NCBI RefSeq assembly: GCF_900116105.1
Contig: NZ_FPAC01000001.1
Location: 2,607,135 to 2,671,134, forward strand
DNA: 64,000 bases
Origin: Paenibacillus sp. 453mf
Lineage (GTDB): Bacteria; Bacillota; Bacilli; Paenibacillales; Paenibacillaceae
Direction: 5' to 3'
The position numbers and the translations under genes are program-made. Below, in pieces: positions 18,926-28,582 of the stretch; position 1 is the stretch's first letter; every line of letters starts with the position of its first letter. Under the pieces are notes generated by a model that saw nothing but the letters and a program-made list of their open reading frames with translations, was not told the DNA's origin and searched no databases.

Positions 18926-19930
18926 TTACACATGGCTGACTGACAAACGCAAAATCGTTTCGTGTGGCAGAATAACGCGTGGGTTCTCCACGTTTTCTTT
19001 TTTCATCAGCTTGGTGAGCAGACGCATCGCTACCGCTCCAAGATCGTACATTGGCTGAGCTACAGTTGTCAGCTGTGGACGAACCATGGAAGCCATTCGG
19101 ATGTTATCGACACTGATGATCGAGAAGTCGTCTGGAACTTTGAGTCCTTCATCCTGTATACTGTGGATCGCGCCAATCGCCATTTCATCTGTTGCACTGA
19201 ATATTGCGGTTGGTTTTTTCTTCAAACCAAGGAAGTACTTCATCGCTTCCACACCAGACTCGTAACGATAGTTGCCAATGCGCACCAAATCTTCCTGGTA
19301 CTCGATACCGGCTGTTTCAAGCGCACGCTTGTAGCCCTGGAATCTCGCATAACCATTCGCCGGGTCCTGAAGGGTCCCGCTAATCATCGCAATTTCGCGA
19401 TGACCGTGGCGAACCAGTGTGCTTACCGCATCAAAAGCCGCTGCTTCGTGATCAATATCAACGGAAGGGAACGTCCCCTTCTCATCACTCGTCGCACAAA
19501 GAACGATCGGCACTGCCGCTGTTTGAAAAGCTTGAATATGCTCATCTGTTACTGTACCGCCCATGAACAGAAGCCCGTCCACTTGTTTTTCAAGAAGGGT
19601 GTTAATAACACGAATTTCCTTCTCCTTCTTCTTATCGGCGTTACATAGGATAATGTTATAATGGTACATATTTGCGATGTCTTCGATTCCCCGAGCAATT
19701 TCGGCAAAAATAGAATTCGAGATATCTGGAATAACTACGCCGACTGTTGTCGTCTTCTTACTAGCAAGCCCCCTTGCTACTGCATTCGGACGATACCCGA
19801 GTCTTTCTATGGCTTCATATACTTTTTTACGCGTTTGTGGCTTAACGTTGGGGTTGTTGTTCACAACCCGCGAAACCGTTGCCATAGATACTCCGGCTTC
19901 ACGTGCTACGTCGTAAATGGTTACCGTCAC
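18926..19930 (-). CDS. ccpA: Catabolite control protein A (LacI family)
   Basis: From GTG 19930 the product is 334 residues, the same length as B. subtilis CcpA. The helix-turn-helix [20 protein letters not shown] and hinge [20 protein letters not shown] are near-identical to CcpA. A periplasmic-binding-like effector domain follows, ending in [15 protein letters not shown]. It binds cre sites with HPr(Ser-P) for carbon repression. GGAG lies 9 bases before GTG 19930; in-frame ATG 19945 and TTG 19951 lack a site. ytxJ lies upstream on the same strand, recalling the Bacillus ytxGHJ-ccpA layout. Confidence 0.93.
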   Translation of the reverse strand: MTVTIYDVAREAGVSMATVSRVVNNNPNVKPQTRKKVYEAIERLGYRPNAVARGLASKKTTTVGVVIPDISNSIFAEIARGIEDIANMYHYNIILCNADKKKEKEIRVINTLLEKQVDGLLFMGGTVTDEHIQAFQTAAVPIVLCATSDEKGTFPSVDIDHEAAAFDAVSTLVRHGHREIAMISGTLQDPANGYARFQGYKRALETAGIEYQEDLVRIGNYRYESGVEAMKYFLGLKKKPTAIFSATDEMAIGAIHSIQDEGLKVPDDFSIISVDNIRMASMVRPQLTTVAQPMYDLGAVAMRLLTKLMKKENVENPRVILPHETILRLSVSHV

Positions 19931-20023
19931 ATTCCTTCTCTCCATTTGCAATAAATTTTCATTCCCATTTTCATGTTAAAAATTATGATACGACATATTA
20001 TTGCGACATGCAATAAACAGGCT

Positions 20024-20371
20024 TTAAGTCGAGCTCAAAACGGAACTAAGGTCTCTTGAAGTGATTCCGGAGTGCGAAGTATGCCAAACTGGAAGACCAT
20101 TTTTCACAAGAATCGTCTGCGGAGACTCGTGCCTAATTCCCAAACGTTCTGCTGCTGCTGTAGATACGGCCCGGTCCTCGATGACCAGTACGATTGAATA
20201 ATTAACTTGCTCATTAGGAGCCGCTTCCAGATAGGCTTGTACCTCTTCATATGCATGTGCACTGATGGGACAACGAGTACTATGTTTAAATAGCAAAAGC
20301 GGATTCTCTGAAGATTGTGTAACCGCTTCTTCAAGCTGTTCTATATTTATCAGTCTTGTCATCGTTTTCAT
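20024..20371 (-). CDS. ytxJ: YtxJ, bacillithiol-system monothiol redox protein
   Basis: 115 residues with a thioredoxin-like fold and the KHSTRCPIS motif of YtxJ, a monothiol protein implicated in de-bacillithiolation. The family cis-Pro segment SPQTILVKNG is present. ATG 20371 follows GGGGGA. It is read toward ccpA with a 93-base gap. Confidence 0.9.
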   Translation of the reverse strand: MKTMTRLINIEQLEEAVTQSSENPLLLFKHSTRCPISAHAYEEVQAYLEAAPNEQVNYSIVLVIEDRAVSTAAAERLGIRHESPQTILVKNGLPVWHTSHSGITSRDLSSVLSST

Positions 20372-20498
20372 TGCCTATACATCCCCCTTGTCACTTCAGC
20401 CTTTCGTTTTCATACTTTTCAGAAAAACTTACACTCCCAATATATTAACAAAAAACGAGTCGAAAAGCCAATTTTCATAAGATTTGGTACTGACAGAA

Positions 20499-20942
20499 TC
20501 AGCCTGCCTCTGAAAAGTGCTCTTCCCAACGAAATTGAGAGAGCTGTTCAAGTCTTCGCTCGACATCACTCATCCAATGTTCATCGCCGGCGTTTAGCGC
20601 ATATTGATACAAATCTAAGAGCAGATTGATCCTCTCTTGTTTGGCTAGTTCAATCTCCTTGCCCATTGCTTCTATGTCGATATCAGAATGATGCTCTAAA
20701 ATTTCTTTAATCAGCTTGGCAACTTCATTCGAATCTGCAAAGGAAATGGAGTCATATTCCCTTCCAGGCACTAAGCTTCCTATCAGTTTAACCAAATCCG
20801 GTTTGACAGGCTTAAGGACCTCATAGGTTGAACATGTCATGCAGGAAAATACGGGGACATCTCTGATCTCCACACTTTTAGCATAGATTACGCTTCGGAG
20901 CTCTAAGTTCATTGTCAATTTACATTTGCACCATCTACGCAT
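20499..20942 (-). CDS. Conserved hypothetical protein with N-terminal CxC...CxxC zinc-ribbon-like cysteines
   Basis: 147 residues if started at ATG 20942 (MRRWCKCKLTM...). Cysteines in WCKCK and FSCMTCS could form a small metal site, recalling the YgiT-type zinc finger; the remainder is acidic and helical (EVAKLIKEILEHHSDID; MSDVERRLEQLSQF). No known function. The start is uncertain: ATG 20960 is also in frame, with G-rich sequence ahead of both. It is single-gene, upstream of ytxJ-ccpA on the same strand. Confidence 0.7.
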   Translation of the reverse strand: MRRWCKCKLTMNLELRSVIYAKSVEIRDVPVFSCMTCSTYEVLKPVKPDLVKLIGSLVPGREYDSISFADSNEVAKLIKEILEHHSDIDIEAMGKEIELAKQERINLLLDLYQYALNAGDEHWMSDVERRLEQLSQFRWEEHFSEAG

Positions 20943-21169
20943 AACCCAAACCCCACCCATCTGATCCAATCTCAATATTCACGTTTTTTCGACTTCATCT
21001 CATCTTTTAACTTCTTTACTTCGACTAATGTAGCATAAATCCTCCCATATGAGGGATGTACTATTTTCCATAATGTATTTATTCCTCTCCCCTGACAGCA
21101 TGATTTGGTTTCACGCTTCGTTTCAGTTACAATGTCACTGTATACGATAAGGAAGGAGTGTTACGACAC

Positions 21170-21697
21170 ATGAGATTAGCAGGCAAAAAAGTAATTGCCC
21201 TTGTGGATGAAGAGTTTGAAGATTTGGAATTATGGTATCCTGTTCATCGGGTGCGTGAAGAAGGAGCCGAGGTTCATCTTGCCGGAGAAGTAAAAGACAA
21301 GACCTATGTAGGCAAGTACGGTGTCCCCGCCAAGGCGGAGTACAGCTTCAGCGAACTGAACAGTCAGGACTACGACGGTATACTTGTTCCCGGCGGATGG
21401 GCACCAGATAAGCTGCGGAGATACCCTAAGGTCATAGAGCTTATTCAGGAAATGCATCAGGATCACAAGATCATCGGTCAAATCTGCCATGCCGGCTGGG
21501 TATTGATCTCTGCCAAAATATTGCAGGGGGTTACTGTCACTTCGACACCAGGAATCCGTGATGATATGGAGAATGCGGGTGCGATCTGGAAGGATGAGCC
21601 TGTGGTCATTGATGGAAACATTGTATCTGCTCGCAGACCGCCTGACTTGCCACCATATGGAAAGGCCTTCTGTGATCTGCTCGCAGATGAGTCTTGA
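21170..21697 (+). CDS. DJ-1/PfpI family protein
   Basis: 175 residues of the class I glutamine amidotransferase-like superfamily: early Glu in KVIALVDEEFEDLELWYP, nucleophile elbow GQICHAGWVLISA, and downstream HTT-equivalent region RRPPDLPPYGKAFCD. Members act as glyoxalases, deglycases or proteases; the exact reaction is not decided by sequence. ATG 21170 has GGAAGGAG 11 bases upstream. It is monocistronic with its own terminator. Confidence 0.88.
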   Translation: MRLAGKKVIALVDEEFEDLELWYPVHRVREEGAEVHLAGEVKDKTYVGKYGVPAKAEYSFSELNSQDYDGILVPGGWAPDKLRRYPKVIELIQEMHQDHKIIGQICHAGWVLISAKILQGVTVTSTPGIRDDMENAGAIWKDEPVVIDGNIVSARRPPDLPPYGKAFCDLLADES

Positions 21698-21714
21698 TAC
21701 TCATATGAACGACA

Positions 21715-21760
21715 AAGAGGATGAATTCAGGCAGTGTGCCTTATATTCATCCTCTTTTTG
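21715..21760 (+). terminator. Terminator after the DJ-1/PfpI gene
   Basis: AGAGGATGAAT...ATTCATCCTCT with T5; inner GGCAGTGTGCC loop. Confidence 0.85.
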
Positions 21761-21839
21761 GTATAGCTAACTGCTTGATCGTATTGTATCTGCATGTAGT
21801 TACAAGGGCTTGTCTCTCATATTAAGACAGGGAGGTGCT

Positions 21840-23564
21840 TTATGTCGAATTCCGTTTATACTTTTCAAGCTCTGCCTCAATTTCTTTGCCGGTCGACATG
21901 GTTAGACAAGACTTCGCTACCGTTACAGCCTCCGCTGCCTCAGTATTAAGCACACGGTGCTTCACTCTCAGAAGAGATTGGGGAGACATGCTCAGATTGT
22001 GAATGCCCAGCGCCAGCCAGATCGGAACCGCTCTTTCATCACCCGCCAGTTCTCCGCAAACACTGACACTGATCCCTGCTGCATGCGCAGCCTCTGCCGT
22101 CATACGAAGGAGTCTTAACACGGAAGGATGAAACGGCTGATACAAGTGTGCAATTTGTTCATTCATGCGATCAACAGCCAGGGCATATTGAACAAGGTCA
22201 TTTGTACCAATGCTGAAGAAATCCACCTCTTTGGCAAGCAGATCAGCGATGACTACGGCAGCGGGCACTTCAATCATAATTCCAACCTCAATGTTGGGAT
22301 CATATGAAATTCCTCGCTTCGACAGGTTTGCCTTTGCTTCATTCAAGATCTGATTCGCTTCCCTAATTTCATCAAGTGATGAAATCATAGGATACATAAT
22401 TTTAACCTTGCCATGTACGCTGGCCCGCAAAATGGCCGTTAGCTGCGTCCTGAACAGATCCTTAAGCTCCAGGCTGATTCGGATCGCCCGATACCCAAGG
22501 AATGGGTTGTCTTCTTCCGGAAGAGGGAAGTAATCGAGCTGTTTATCTCCGCCAATGTCCAATGTTCGTATGACTACAGCATTTCCGCCTGTCTTCTCCA
22601 CTACACGCCGATAAACTTCGTACTGCTCCTCTTCACTCGGGAATGAATGACGGTCCATATATAAGAACTCTGTACGGAATAGTCCAACCCCCTTAGCTCC
22701 GGATCGAAGCGACATGTCTAGCTCTTTGACAGAGCTGATGTTGGCTGCCAGATTCAGCTGTGTTCCGTCCTTGGTTACAGCATCCACTTCCGCCAGCACT
22801 TGAAGCTGCTCCTTCTTACGAAGCTGCTGGTCGCGGATTTGTGTATATTTCTCGATAATAAGAGAATCCGGGTTAACGTACACAATTCCCTCATCGCCAT
22901 TAATGACAAGAACATCCCCTGTTTGAACCGGAAGATTAACGCTATTCTCAAGCCCTGATACCATAGGGATTCCGAGAGCTCTGGCCATAATTGCCGAATG
23001 TGAGGTCTTGCCGCCGATCAGCGTCACGATGCCCAGCACATAACTCGGATTCAAGTGGGCCAATTGGGATGGAGACAGCTCGTTCGCTACCAAAATATAA
23101 GGCTGTGTATCAAGAGGCAATGTGATCTCTGGAGCACCCAATAGATGCTTCAAGAGACGGTTTCCTACATCCTTGATGTCCATTGCCCGTTCCTTCATAT
23201 ATTCATCATCCAAGAGGTCAAACATCGTTACAAAGTGATCAATCGCTTCCTTTACTGCCACCTCTGCCGCTTTATATTGCCGCTCAATAATCCCCTGAAT
23301 CTCGTTCATGAACACAGGATCTTCTAATATGGCCAAATGAGCGTCAAAAATACTCGATTCTTCAGGACCAACCACTTCATTAAATTCCTGCTTAATATGC
23401 TGAATCTCATCACGGGATGTCTTAATCCCCTCGTACAGCCGTTCGAACTCCCGAGCCATGTCTACAGCGTCCATCTTCTGATCCGGTAAATCCCACTCCC
23501 AACTTGGAAGAACAAATGCTTTGCCGATGGCTACACCAGCCGCTCCTGAGATGCCTTGTATCAT
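21840..23564 (-). CDS. ptsI: PTS enzyme I (phosphoenolpyruvate-protein phosphotransferase)
   Basis: 574 residues, full length. It transfers phosphate from PEP to HPr. The phosphohistidine loop GGKTSHSAIMARALG is near residue 190, and the PEP-binding C-terminal barrel shows GLFRTEFLYMDR, GYRAIRISLE, GIMIEVPAAV, FSIGTNDLVQYALAVDR and SVCGELAGD. Its ATG overlaps the stop of the EIICBA gene by four bases (ATGA), so translation is coupled. No ptsH is adjacent, unlike the usual ptsHI pair. Confidence 0.95.
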   Translation of the reverse strand: MIQGISGAAGVAIGKAFVLPSWEWDLPDQKMDAVDMAREFERLYEGIKTSRDEIQHIKQEFNEVVGPEESSIFDAHLAILEDPVFMNEIQGIIERQYKAAEVAVKEAIDHFVTMFDLLDDEYMKERAMDIKDVGNRLLKHLLGAPEITLPLDTQPYILVANELSPSQLAHLNPSYVLGIVTLIGGKTSHSAIMARALGIPMVSGLENSVNLPVQTGDVLVINGDEGIVYVNPDSLIIEKYTQIRDQQLRKKEQLQVLAEVDAVTKDGTQLNLAANISSVKELDMSLRSGAKGVGLFRTEFLYMDRHSFPSEEEQYEVYRRVVEKTGGNAVVIRTLDIGGDKQLDYFPLPEEDNPFLGYRAIRISLELKDLFRTQLTAILRASVHGKVKIMYPMISSLDEIREANQILNEAKANLSKRGISYDPNIEVGIMIEVPAAVVIADLLAKEVDFFSIGTNDLVQYALAVDRMNEQIAHLYQPFHPSVLRLLRMTAEAAHAAGISVSVCGELAGDERAVPIWLALGIHNLSMSPQSLLRVKHRVLNTEAAEAVTVAKSCLTMSTGKEIEAELEKYKRNST

Positions 23565-25447
23565 GCTTCTACCCCTCCAACATTCCTATCTTCATATAGT
23601 ACGACTGACATGACAGATGCCTGGCCTTTTCTAACGTGCTTAAACGGTGCATAACTCCATGACTTCACCCGATCCGGATTGGTAATGACCATTGGAGTGA
23701 CGAGAGACGGTGCTTCCTTGAGCAAGGCAGCATAGTTAAAGCGAATGAGCAGCTGACCTGGCTCTACGGTATCTCCTTCACTGACGACAGCTTCAAAATT
23801 TCCCTTGAGCTGTGAGGTATCAATACCGATATGAAGCAGAACTTCAAGCCCCTCTGGAGTTTGAATACCAATCGCATGCATGGTCGGATACAAATGCATT
23901 ATCGTCCCGTAGACCGGTGACAGCAGCTCTCCATTCTCCGGCTCAAAAGCGACTCCGTCCCCTACCAGCTTGCCGGCAAATATTTTGTCAGGCACCTCTT
24001 CAATGGGCAGCATCTTCCCTTGCACCGGACTGCTGAACAGTACTTGAGGCAAATCACGCTCAAGCAGCTTGGCAATTTCTTCACGAATTAATTCGGAGTA
24101 GGTACCGAAGACGACCTGCACATTGCCTGCGCCCAGCTTGATGAGACCGGCCGAACCGAGTGCTTTCATCGCGCTGCTGTCAATAAGCCGATCATTATGC
24201 ACCGTGAGCCGCAGCCGTGTAATACATGCCTCCACCTGAACAATATTCGTCTTCCCTCCAAGCGCCTCGACAATAAGCGGTGCTTGATTAGGTATACTTC
24301 CTGCCCAGTCCTCAAGCACTGAGCCTTCCTCTCGTCCCGGGGTCGGGATCTGGAATCTGCGAATGGCCCACCGGAATAAAAAGTAATATACCAGTCCATA
24401 AATGATCCCGATCGGAATCAATAAGAGTGCATTTTCAGACAAATGGAAATTCAGTATGTAATCAATAACACCTGCTGAATAAGAGAACCCATGCCTTATT
24501 TCAAGTACATAGCTGATCCATAAGGCAAGTCCTGACAGAACGGCGTGTACAAAAAACAGATAAGGAGCCGCAAATAAAAAGGCAAACTCGATCTGCTCTG
24601 ACACCCCTGTTAGAAAACAAACGAGCGCAGATGTCATAAAGGTCTTATGTATCTTGGGTTTCAAATCTTCCCGTGCTTCCTGAATAATGGCAAATGCAAT
24701 CGCAGGAATGGCGAACATCATGATCGGGAACAATCCCGACATAAAGTAACCTGCTGAAGGATCCCCAGCAAAAAACCGCGGCAAATCTCCAGTCATGATC
24801 TGTCCTTCCGGCGTCTCATATGAACCGAGCTGAAACCAGAACACATTATTGAGCAAATGATGCAGTCCGAATGCGACAAGCACCCGGTATAGAATACCGT
24901 ACAAGAACAAACCGAATCCGCCAAGGCTGTATTCCATGGATGCAATTAAATCCAATAGCTGCTGCAATAGAGGAGCTAAGCCGAGCATAATGCAGGAGAA
25001 CAAGGCCGAGAACAAGCCAACAATCAGTAGAACAAATCTGGACCCGCCAAAAAACTGCAGAATCTCCGGCAGCCTAATGCTTTTGAAACGGTTATGAGTA
25101 AACCCGGCGATCGCGCCGAGAATAATTCCGATCAGAGATGCGGGCTGGACAGCCCCGTTACCAAAATTGCTTACGACTTGATCATAAATGATCATGCCTG
25201 CAAGCGCTGCAAGTCCTGCTTGACCCGCCTGATTGGACAGTCCGAGCGCAACACCGACAGCAAACAGATAGGGCAAAAAATAAAACAGGCTCTGTCCTGC
25301 GACGGTAGCTATTCCGCTTACACTTTCAAATCCCCATGATTCCCAAGGAAGACTTCCTAAGCTTAGCAGAATCGCCGCTGCAGGCAGTACCATCGTCGGA
25401 AGCATGACAGCTCTTCCAAGCTGCTGCAAGGATCCGAGCCAATTCAT
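23561..25447 (-). CDS. nagE: PTS EIICBA permease, N-acetylglucosamine type
   Basis: 628 residues, a fused transporter: EIIC membrane domain (about 1-370), EIIB with phospho-Cys in VEACITRLRLTV near 407, EIIA with phospho-His in LLHIGIDTSQLKG near 540. FSYSAGVIDYILNF and QIPTPGREE resemble GlcNAc transporters (NagE) more than glucose ones; specificity is inferred. Start ATG 25447 (MNWLGSLQQLG) has GGAGAGGA just upstream; the open frame to 25501 is rejected. It is the first gene of a two-gene operon with ptsI. Confidence 0.88.
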   Translation of the reverse strand: MNWLGSLQQLGRAVMLPTMVLPAAAILLSLGSLPWESWGFESVSGIATVAGQSLFYFLPYLFAVGVALGLSNQAGQAGLAALAGMIIYDQVVSNFGNGAVQPASLIGIILGAIAGFTHNRFKSIRLPEILQFFGGSRFVLLIVGLFSALFSCIMLGLAPLLQQLLDLIASMEYSLGGFGLFLYGILYRVLVAFGLHHLLNNVFWFQLGSYETPEGQIMTGDLPRFFAGDPSAGYFMSGLFPIMMFAIPAIAFAIIQEAREDLKPKIHKTFMTSALVCFLTGVSEQIEFAFLFAAPYLFFVHAVLSGLALWISYVLEIRHGFSYSAGVIDYILNFHLSENALLLIPIGIIYGLVYYFLFRWAIRRFQIPTPGREEGSVLEDWAGSIPNQAPLIVEALGGKTNIVQVEACITRLRLTVHNDRLIDSSAMKALGSAGLIKLGAGNVQVVFGTYSELIREEIAKLLERDLPQVLFSSPVQGKMLPIEEVPDKIFAGKLVGDGVAFEPENGELLSPVYGTIMHLYPTMHAIGIQTPEGLEVLLHIGIDTSQLKGNFEAVVSEGDTVEPGQLLIRFNYAALLKEAPSLVTPMVITNPDRVKSWSYAPFKHVRKGQASVMSVVLYEDRNVGGVEA

Positions 25448-25511
25448 GGCGATCCTCTCCTTTCTATCATTGATGGTAAGCGTTAGGCGTCTTTTTGTCA
25501 AAATGAGAAAT

Positions 25512-25545
25512 ATACTTGAATCGATTCATACTCGCAAGGTATTGT
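25512..25545 (-). promoter_or_regulatory. nagE-ptsI promoter with palindromic operator in its spacer
   Basis: Minus strand: TTGCGA, 17-base spacer, TATATT. The spacer holds TGAATCGATTCA (25517-25528), a perfect 12-base palindrome with a central CG, the style of LacI-family operators. It does not fit the cre consensus in length. The regulator is unknown. Confidence 0.55.
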
Positions 25546-25582
25546 AAATGAATTCCTCCGTTTGAATTAAGCATATGAAGAA

Positions 25583-25622
25583 GGCTGTCTCCACAGTCTT
25601 CTTCGTGGAAACAGCCTTACTT
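25583..25622. other. Hairpin without a clear T run
   Basis: AAGGCTGTCTCCAC pairs with GTGGAAACAGCCTT (13 of 14) around a 10-base loop. It lies past the stop of the minus-strand CoA-binding gene, so it may terminate or stabilise that transcript, but a poly-T tract is missing. Confidence 0.5.
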
Positions 25623-25631
25623 AGGGTTAGA

Positions 25632-26057
25632 CTATATTGTTCTGGGTTGAAGAATTGAATCCTCTACTTTAATGCAGCGGTCCATAATAACCTTCATTCC
25701 ATGCTCTTCTCCGATTTGCCCAGCTTCTTCATTAACAATGCCTAACTGCAGCCACAATACCTTGGCACCGATCTCTGCCGCCTCTCTTGCCACATCCGCA
25801 CAGTATTCGCTGCGGCGGAAGACATTCACGATATCGACAGGCTCTGGAACACTTTTCAAATCGGGGTAGCATTTCTCTCCCAAGATAGTTTCTGCTCCAG
25901 GATTTACGGGGATGATTCGATAACCTCTGGATTGCATCGCCTGCGACACCATATAAGAGGTTCGGTCCGGTTTATCAGACAAGCCAACGACCGCGATATT
26001 GCCTGCAGAAGCCAAGATTTCTTTGATCTCTTCACGTGAAGGATTAACAAAAGTCAT
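25632..26057 (-). CDS. CoA-binding domain protein (YccU-like)
   Basis: 141 residues forming a single Rossmann-type CoA-binding domain as in succinyl-CoA synthetase alpha: NIAVVGLSDKPDRTSY, RIIPVNPG, VDIVNVFRR, KVLWLQLGIVNEEA. Stand-alone members are widespread, and their role is not settled. ATG 26057 is preferred, with GAGGAG 11 bases upstream; an earlier start at 26078 is possible. It may follow aroA (26104) in one transcript, with a 46-base gap. Confidence 0.85.
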   Translation of the reverse strand: MTFVNPSREEIKEILASAGNIAVVGLSDKPDRTSYMVSQAMQSRGYRIIPVNPGAETILGEKCYPDLKSVPEPVDIVNVFRRSEYCADVAREAAEIGAKVLWLQLGIVNEEAGQIGEEHGMKVIMDRCIKVEDSILQPRTI

Positions 26058-26103
26058 TTGAGCATTCGCTCCTCTCATAACAACTAATAATACATATATC
26101 GTA

Positions 26104-27393
26104 TTATACCCATTCTACATTAGCGCCAAGCGTCTGCAAATGGTCAAAATAACCCGGATAGGATTTGGCTACATGATGAGCATCCTTAATGCGAATCGGC
26201 TGCTTTGCGCGAAGCCCAACAATCGTTAAGGCCATAATAACCCGATGATCATAATGGGCATTGATTTCCACTCCGCCTTCTACGCCTTCCGGTCTTCCAT
26301 GCACAATAATCTCGGCCTGCTTCTCTTCTACTTTGGCTCCGGCTTTTGCCAGTTCAGTCAAATAGTCTGTAATCCGGTCACATTCCTTATATCTTAAATT
26401 CTCAACATTATAGAAGCGGGATGTCCCTTCTGCAAATACAGCAGCGGCAACCATAGCAAGCACAGCATCGGTTGCAGCATCCCCATCAAACTCGACGGCC
26501 TTCAATTTGCCGTTGCCCTTGATGGTGACCGTATTGTTCTCATGCGTAAGTGGAACCTCCATCATACGAAGCACATCAACAATGGCACGCTCTCCCTGTT
26601 TACTCTCTTCCATCAGTCTTGTTACCGTAACCTCAGACTTCGTAACCGCTGCCGCAGCCAGTATGGCGGCTGATCCCGGGTAATCACCTTGCACCGTGTA
26701 TTCAGCAGGCTTGTATTTTTGTCCGCCCTTCACTTTGAAGAACGTATAATCCTCATCTGCATGAATTGTAATGCCAGCCTGCTCGAGAACCTCCAGTGTC
26801 TGTCCAATGACTACTTTGGACTTCAAATCCCCCAGAACTTCAATCGTACTGTCCTCAGGCAAGAGCGGTGTCAGGAACAGTAATGCACTCAAATATTGAG
26901 AGCTGACAGAACCAGATACCCGTATGGCCCCGCCTTGAGGTTTCCCTCCGCGAATCGTAATCGGCAGTCTTCCATCCTGGTGCTCCACTTCCACGCCAAG
27001 CTGCTCAAGCGCATCAATGAGATCCTGATGTGGACGTTTCCCTAGTGATTCGGGGTATGTATTCACAAAATGAATTTCTTCACCAAGCGCTGCTATACCC
27101 ATAAGAAACCTTAGTACAGCCCCCGCGTTACCTACATTAAGTTCAGCAGCCTGCCTTGGGGAGGCGCCAAAACCGGTGATCGTTATTTTCTCCTCATCCT
27201 CAATCAGCTCAGCACCCAGCTCTTGTATACAGCGGCGCATCGCATCACTGTCCTCACTGTGAGCCGGATAGTAAATGGTGCTGGTTCCTTCTGCAAGCGC
27301 ACATACCAGTAAATACCGGGTCGTATAATTTTTGGAGGAAAGTGCATTAATCTCTCCGGCGAGTGAAGGGGTATTGTTTACTAGAACATCCAT
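26104..27393 (-). CDS. aroA: 3-phosphoshikimate 1-carboxyvinyltransferase (EPSP synthase), divergent
   Basis: 429 residues. Most residues contacting shikimate-3-phosphate and PEP in E. coli AroA have counterparts: Lys and Arg in ALSSKNYTTRYLL, Arg in GNAGAVLR, RPHQDLIDAL, SSQYLSALL, TDAVLAM, RYKECDRI, DHRVIMA and VAKSYPGYF. Differences: the KS pair of DKSxSxR is KN, and the Thr of NAGTA is Ala. It makes EPSP in the shikimate pathway; aroK lies just upstream, with a divergently oriented rhodanese between. ATG 27393 has AAGGAG about 10 bases upstream. Confidence 0.88.
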   Translation of the reverse strand: MDVLVNNTPSLAGEINALSSKNYTTRYLLVCALAEGTSTIYYPAHSEDSDAMRRCIQELGAELIEDEEKITITGFGASPRQAAELNVGNAGAVLRFLMGIAALGEEIHFVNTYPESLGKRPHQDLIDALEQLGVEVEHQDGRLPITIRGGKPQGGAIRVSGSVSSQYLSALLFLTPLLPEDSTIEVLGDLKSKVVIGQTLEVLEQAGITIHADEDYTFFKVKGGQKYKPAEYTVQGDYPGSAAILAAAAVTKSEVTVTRLMEESKQGERAIVDVLRMMEVPLTHENNTVTIKGNGKLKAVEFDGDAATDAVLAMVAAAVFAEGTSRFYNVENLRYKECDRITDYLTELAKAGAKVEEKQAEIIVHGRPEGVEGGVEINAHYDHRVIMALTIVGLRAKQPIRIKDAHHVAKSYPGYFDHLQTLGANVEWV

Positions 27394-27543
27394 CGTGTCA
27401 TTGCTCCTTTTTATGACAGAATATATCGGGTGTGGAATCCATCAATAAATTGACATGCTCCATCTGTCTTCGTTATCATTGAATTGTTGTGAACTCGTGA
27501 ACTAGCCTATCGTTAAATTACATAGAAGAGAGGTTTCTACCTT

Positions 27544-27852
27544 ATGAATCAAGTACCTGAAATTACACCTTCTGAGCTGCAATCCCGTCTTCAATCCGGT
27601 GAAGCTCTCCAAATGATTGATGTCCGTGAAGAGGAAGAGGTCGCAGCCGGTATGATCTCCGGAGCCAAGCATATTCCTCTCGGCCAAATTCCGGACCGTC
27701 TCTCTGAGATCGAGAATACGGGCGAAATTATCTTCATCTGCCGCAGCGGCTATCGCAGCGAAAGAGCCTGCGAGTATTTGGCTCAGCAAGGCTTCGACGG
27801 ATGCACCAATCTGGTAGGCGGAATGATCGCCTGGAACGAACAACAAGGCTAA
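27544..27852 (+). CDS. Single-domain rhodanese-like sulfurtransferase
   Basis: 102 residues: IDVREEEEVAAGMISGAKHIPL, then the active loop CRSGYRS with catalytic Cys and NLVGGMIAW. Single rhodaneses carry persulfide sulfur for tRNA thiolation or sulfide handling. It is placed between aroA and aroK but on the opposite strand. AGAGAGG lies ahead of ATG 27544. Confidence 0.9.
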   Translation: MNQVPEITPSELQSRLQSGEALQMIDVREEEEVAAGMISGAKHIPLGQIPDRLSEIENTGEIIFICRSGYRSERACEYLAQQGFDGCTNLVGGMIAWNEQQG

Positions 27853-27861
27853 TAAGCTAAT

Positions 27862-27890
27862 GGGCAGGCATTCAAGCCTGTCCTTTTTTA
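27862..27890 (+). terminator. Terminator after the rhodanese gene
   Basis: GGGCAGGC/GCCTGTCC stem, small loop, T6. Confidence 0.85.
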
Positions 27891-27927
27891 CTTATCATAC
27901 AACAACAGACCTTAAAAGCACAACAGC

Positions 27928-28440
27928 TTAAACGCGGTAATGCGCTAAAATATGACGAACAACCTCTTCCGGCTCCATCTCTGATGTATCAACTGTAATA
28001 TCTGCAAAAGAATACTTCGACTGGCGCTCCTGCATGATCTGATGCACACGCGCTTCCACATTTCCTGCTAACAACGGACGATCACGATTGGCAGAAACCC
28101 GTCTTATAATTGCCTCTGCGCTCGCTGTAAGTGCAACCACCCACCCAGCCTTCTTCATTGCGTCACAATTAAGCGGCTTCAGCACTGAGCCACCGCCTGT
28201 GGATATAATCTGTGAAGAGCGGTCAAGTACACGAAGTAATACACTTGTCTCTACCTCACGAAAATACGCTTCTCCTTTTTGTTCAAACAACACCGGAATC
28301 GGGCAGCCTTCCTGCGCTTCTATGTCAGCATCAATATCAACAAGCTTATATCCCAGCCTATCCGCCAGCAGACCGGACACTGTTGTTTTCCCTGTTCCCA
28401 TCATCCCGATAAGGACGATATTCCCATTTTTCCTGCTCAA
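27928..28440 (-). CDS. aroK: Shikimate kinase
   Basis: 170 residues; phosphorylates shikimate ahead of AroA. Walker A GMMGTGKTT, shikimate-binding DIDADIE and FREVE, STGGG, and RDRPLL of the lid. The frame starts with TTG 28440; no in-frame ATG precedes the Walker A, and the Shine-Dalgarno is weak (GGGGTGG 10 bases or AGAGGT 3 bases away), so the exact start is the least certain part. Confidence 0.9.
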   Translation of the reverse strand: MSRKNGNIVLIGMMGTGKTTVSGLLADRLGYKLVDIDADIEAQEGCPIPVLFEQKGEAYFREVETSVLLRVLDRSSQIISTGGGSVLKPLNCDAMKKAGWVVALTASAEAIIRRVSANRDRPLLAGNVEARVHQIMQERQSKYSFADITVDTSEMEPEEVVRHILAHYRV

Positions 28441-28582
28441 AGACCTCTGCCACCCCTTTAATAGAACTATCAGTCGCTATTTTTCATTTAAACATAACAC
28501 AGATAAAAACATCCGCCAAGAAGTCATAAAAGAACATCCTTTCGCGTACTCATGATAAAAATGAGTTGTCTATAGCATACCT

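Noticed and set aside
25475..25488. GGTAAGCGTTAGGC as a second cre in front of nagE
   Set aside because: Only 10 of 14 positions match and one half-site is lost.
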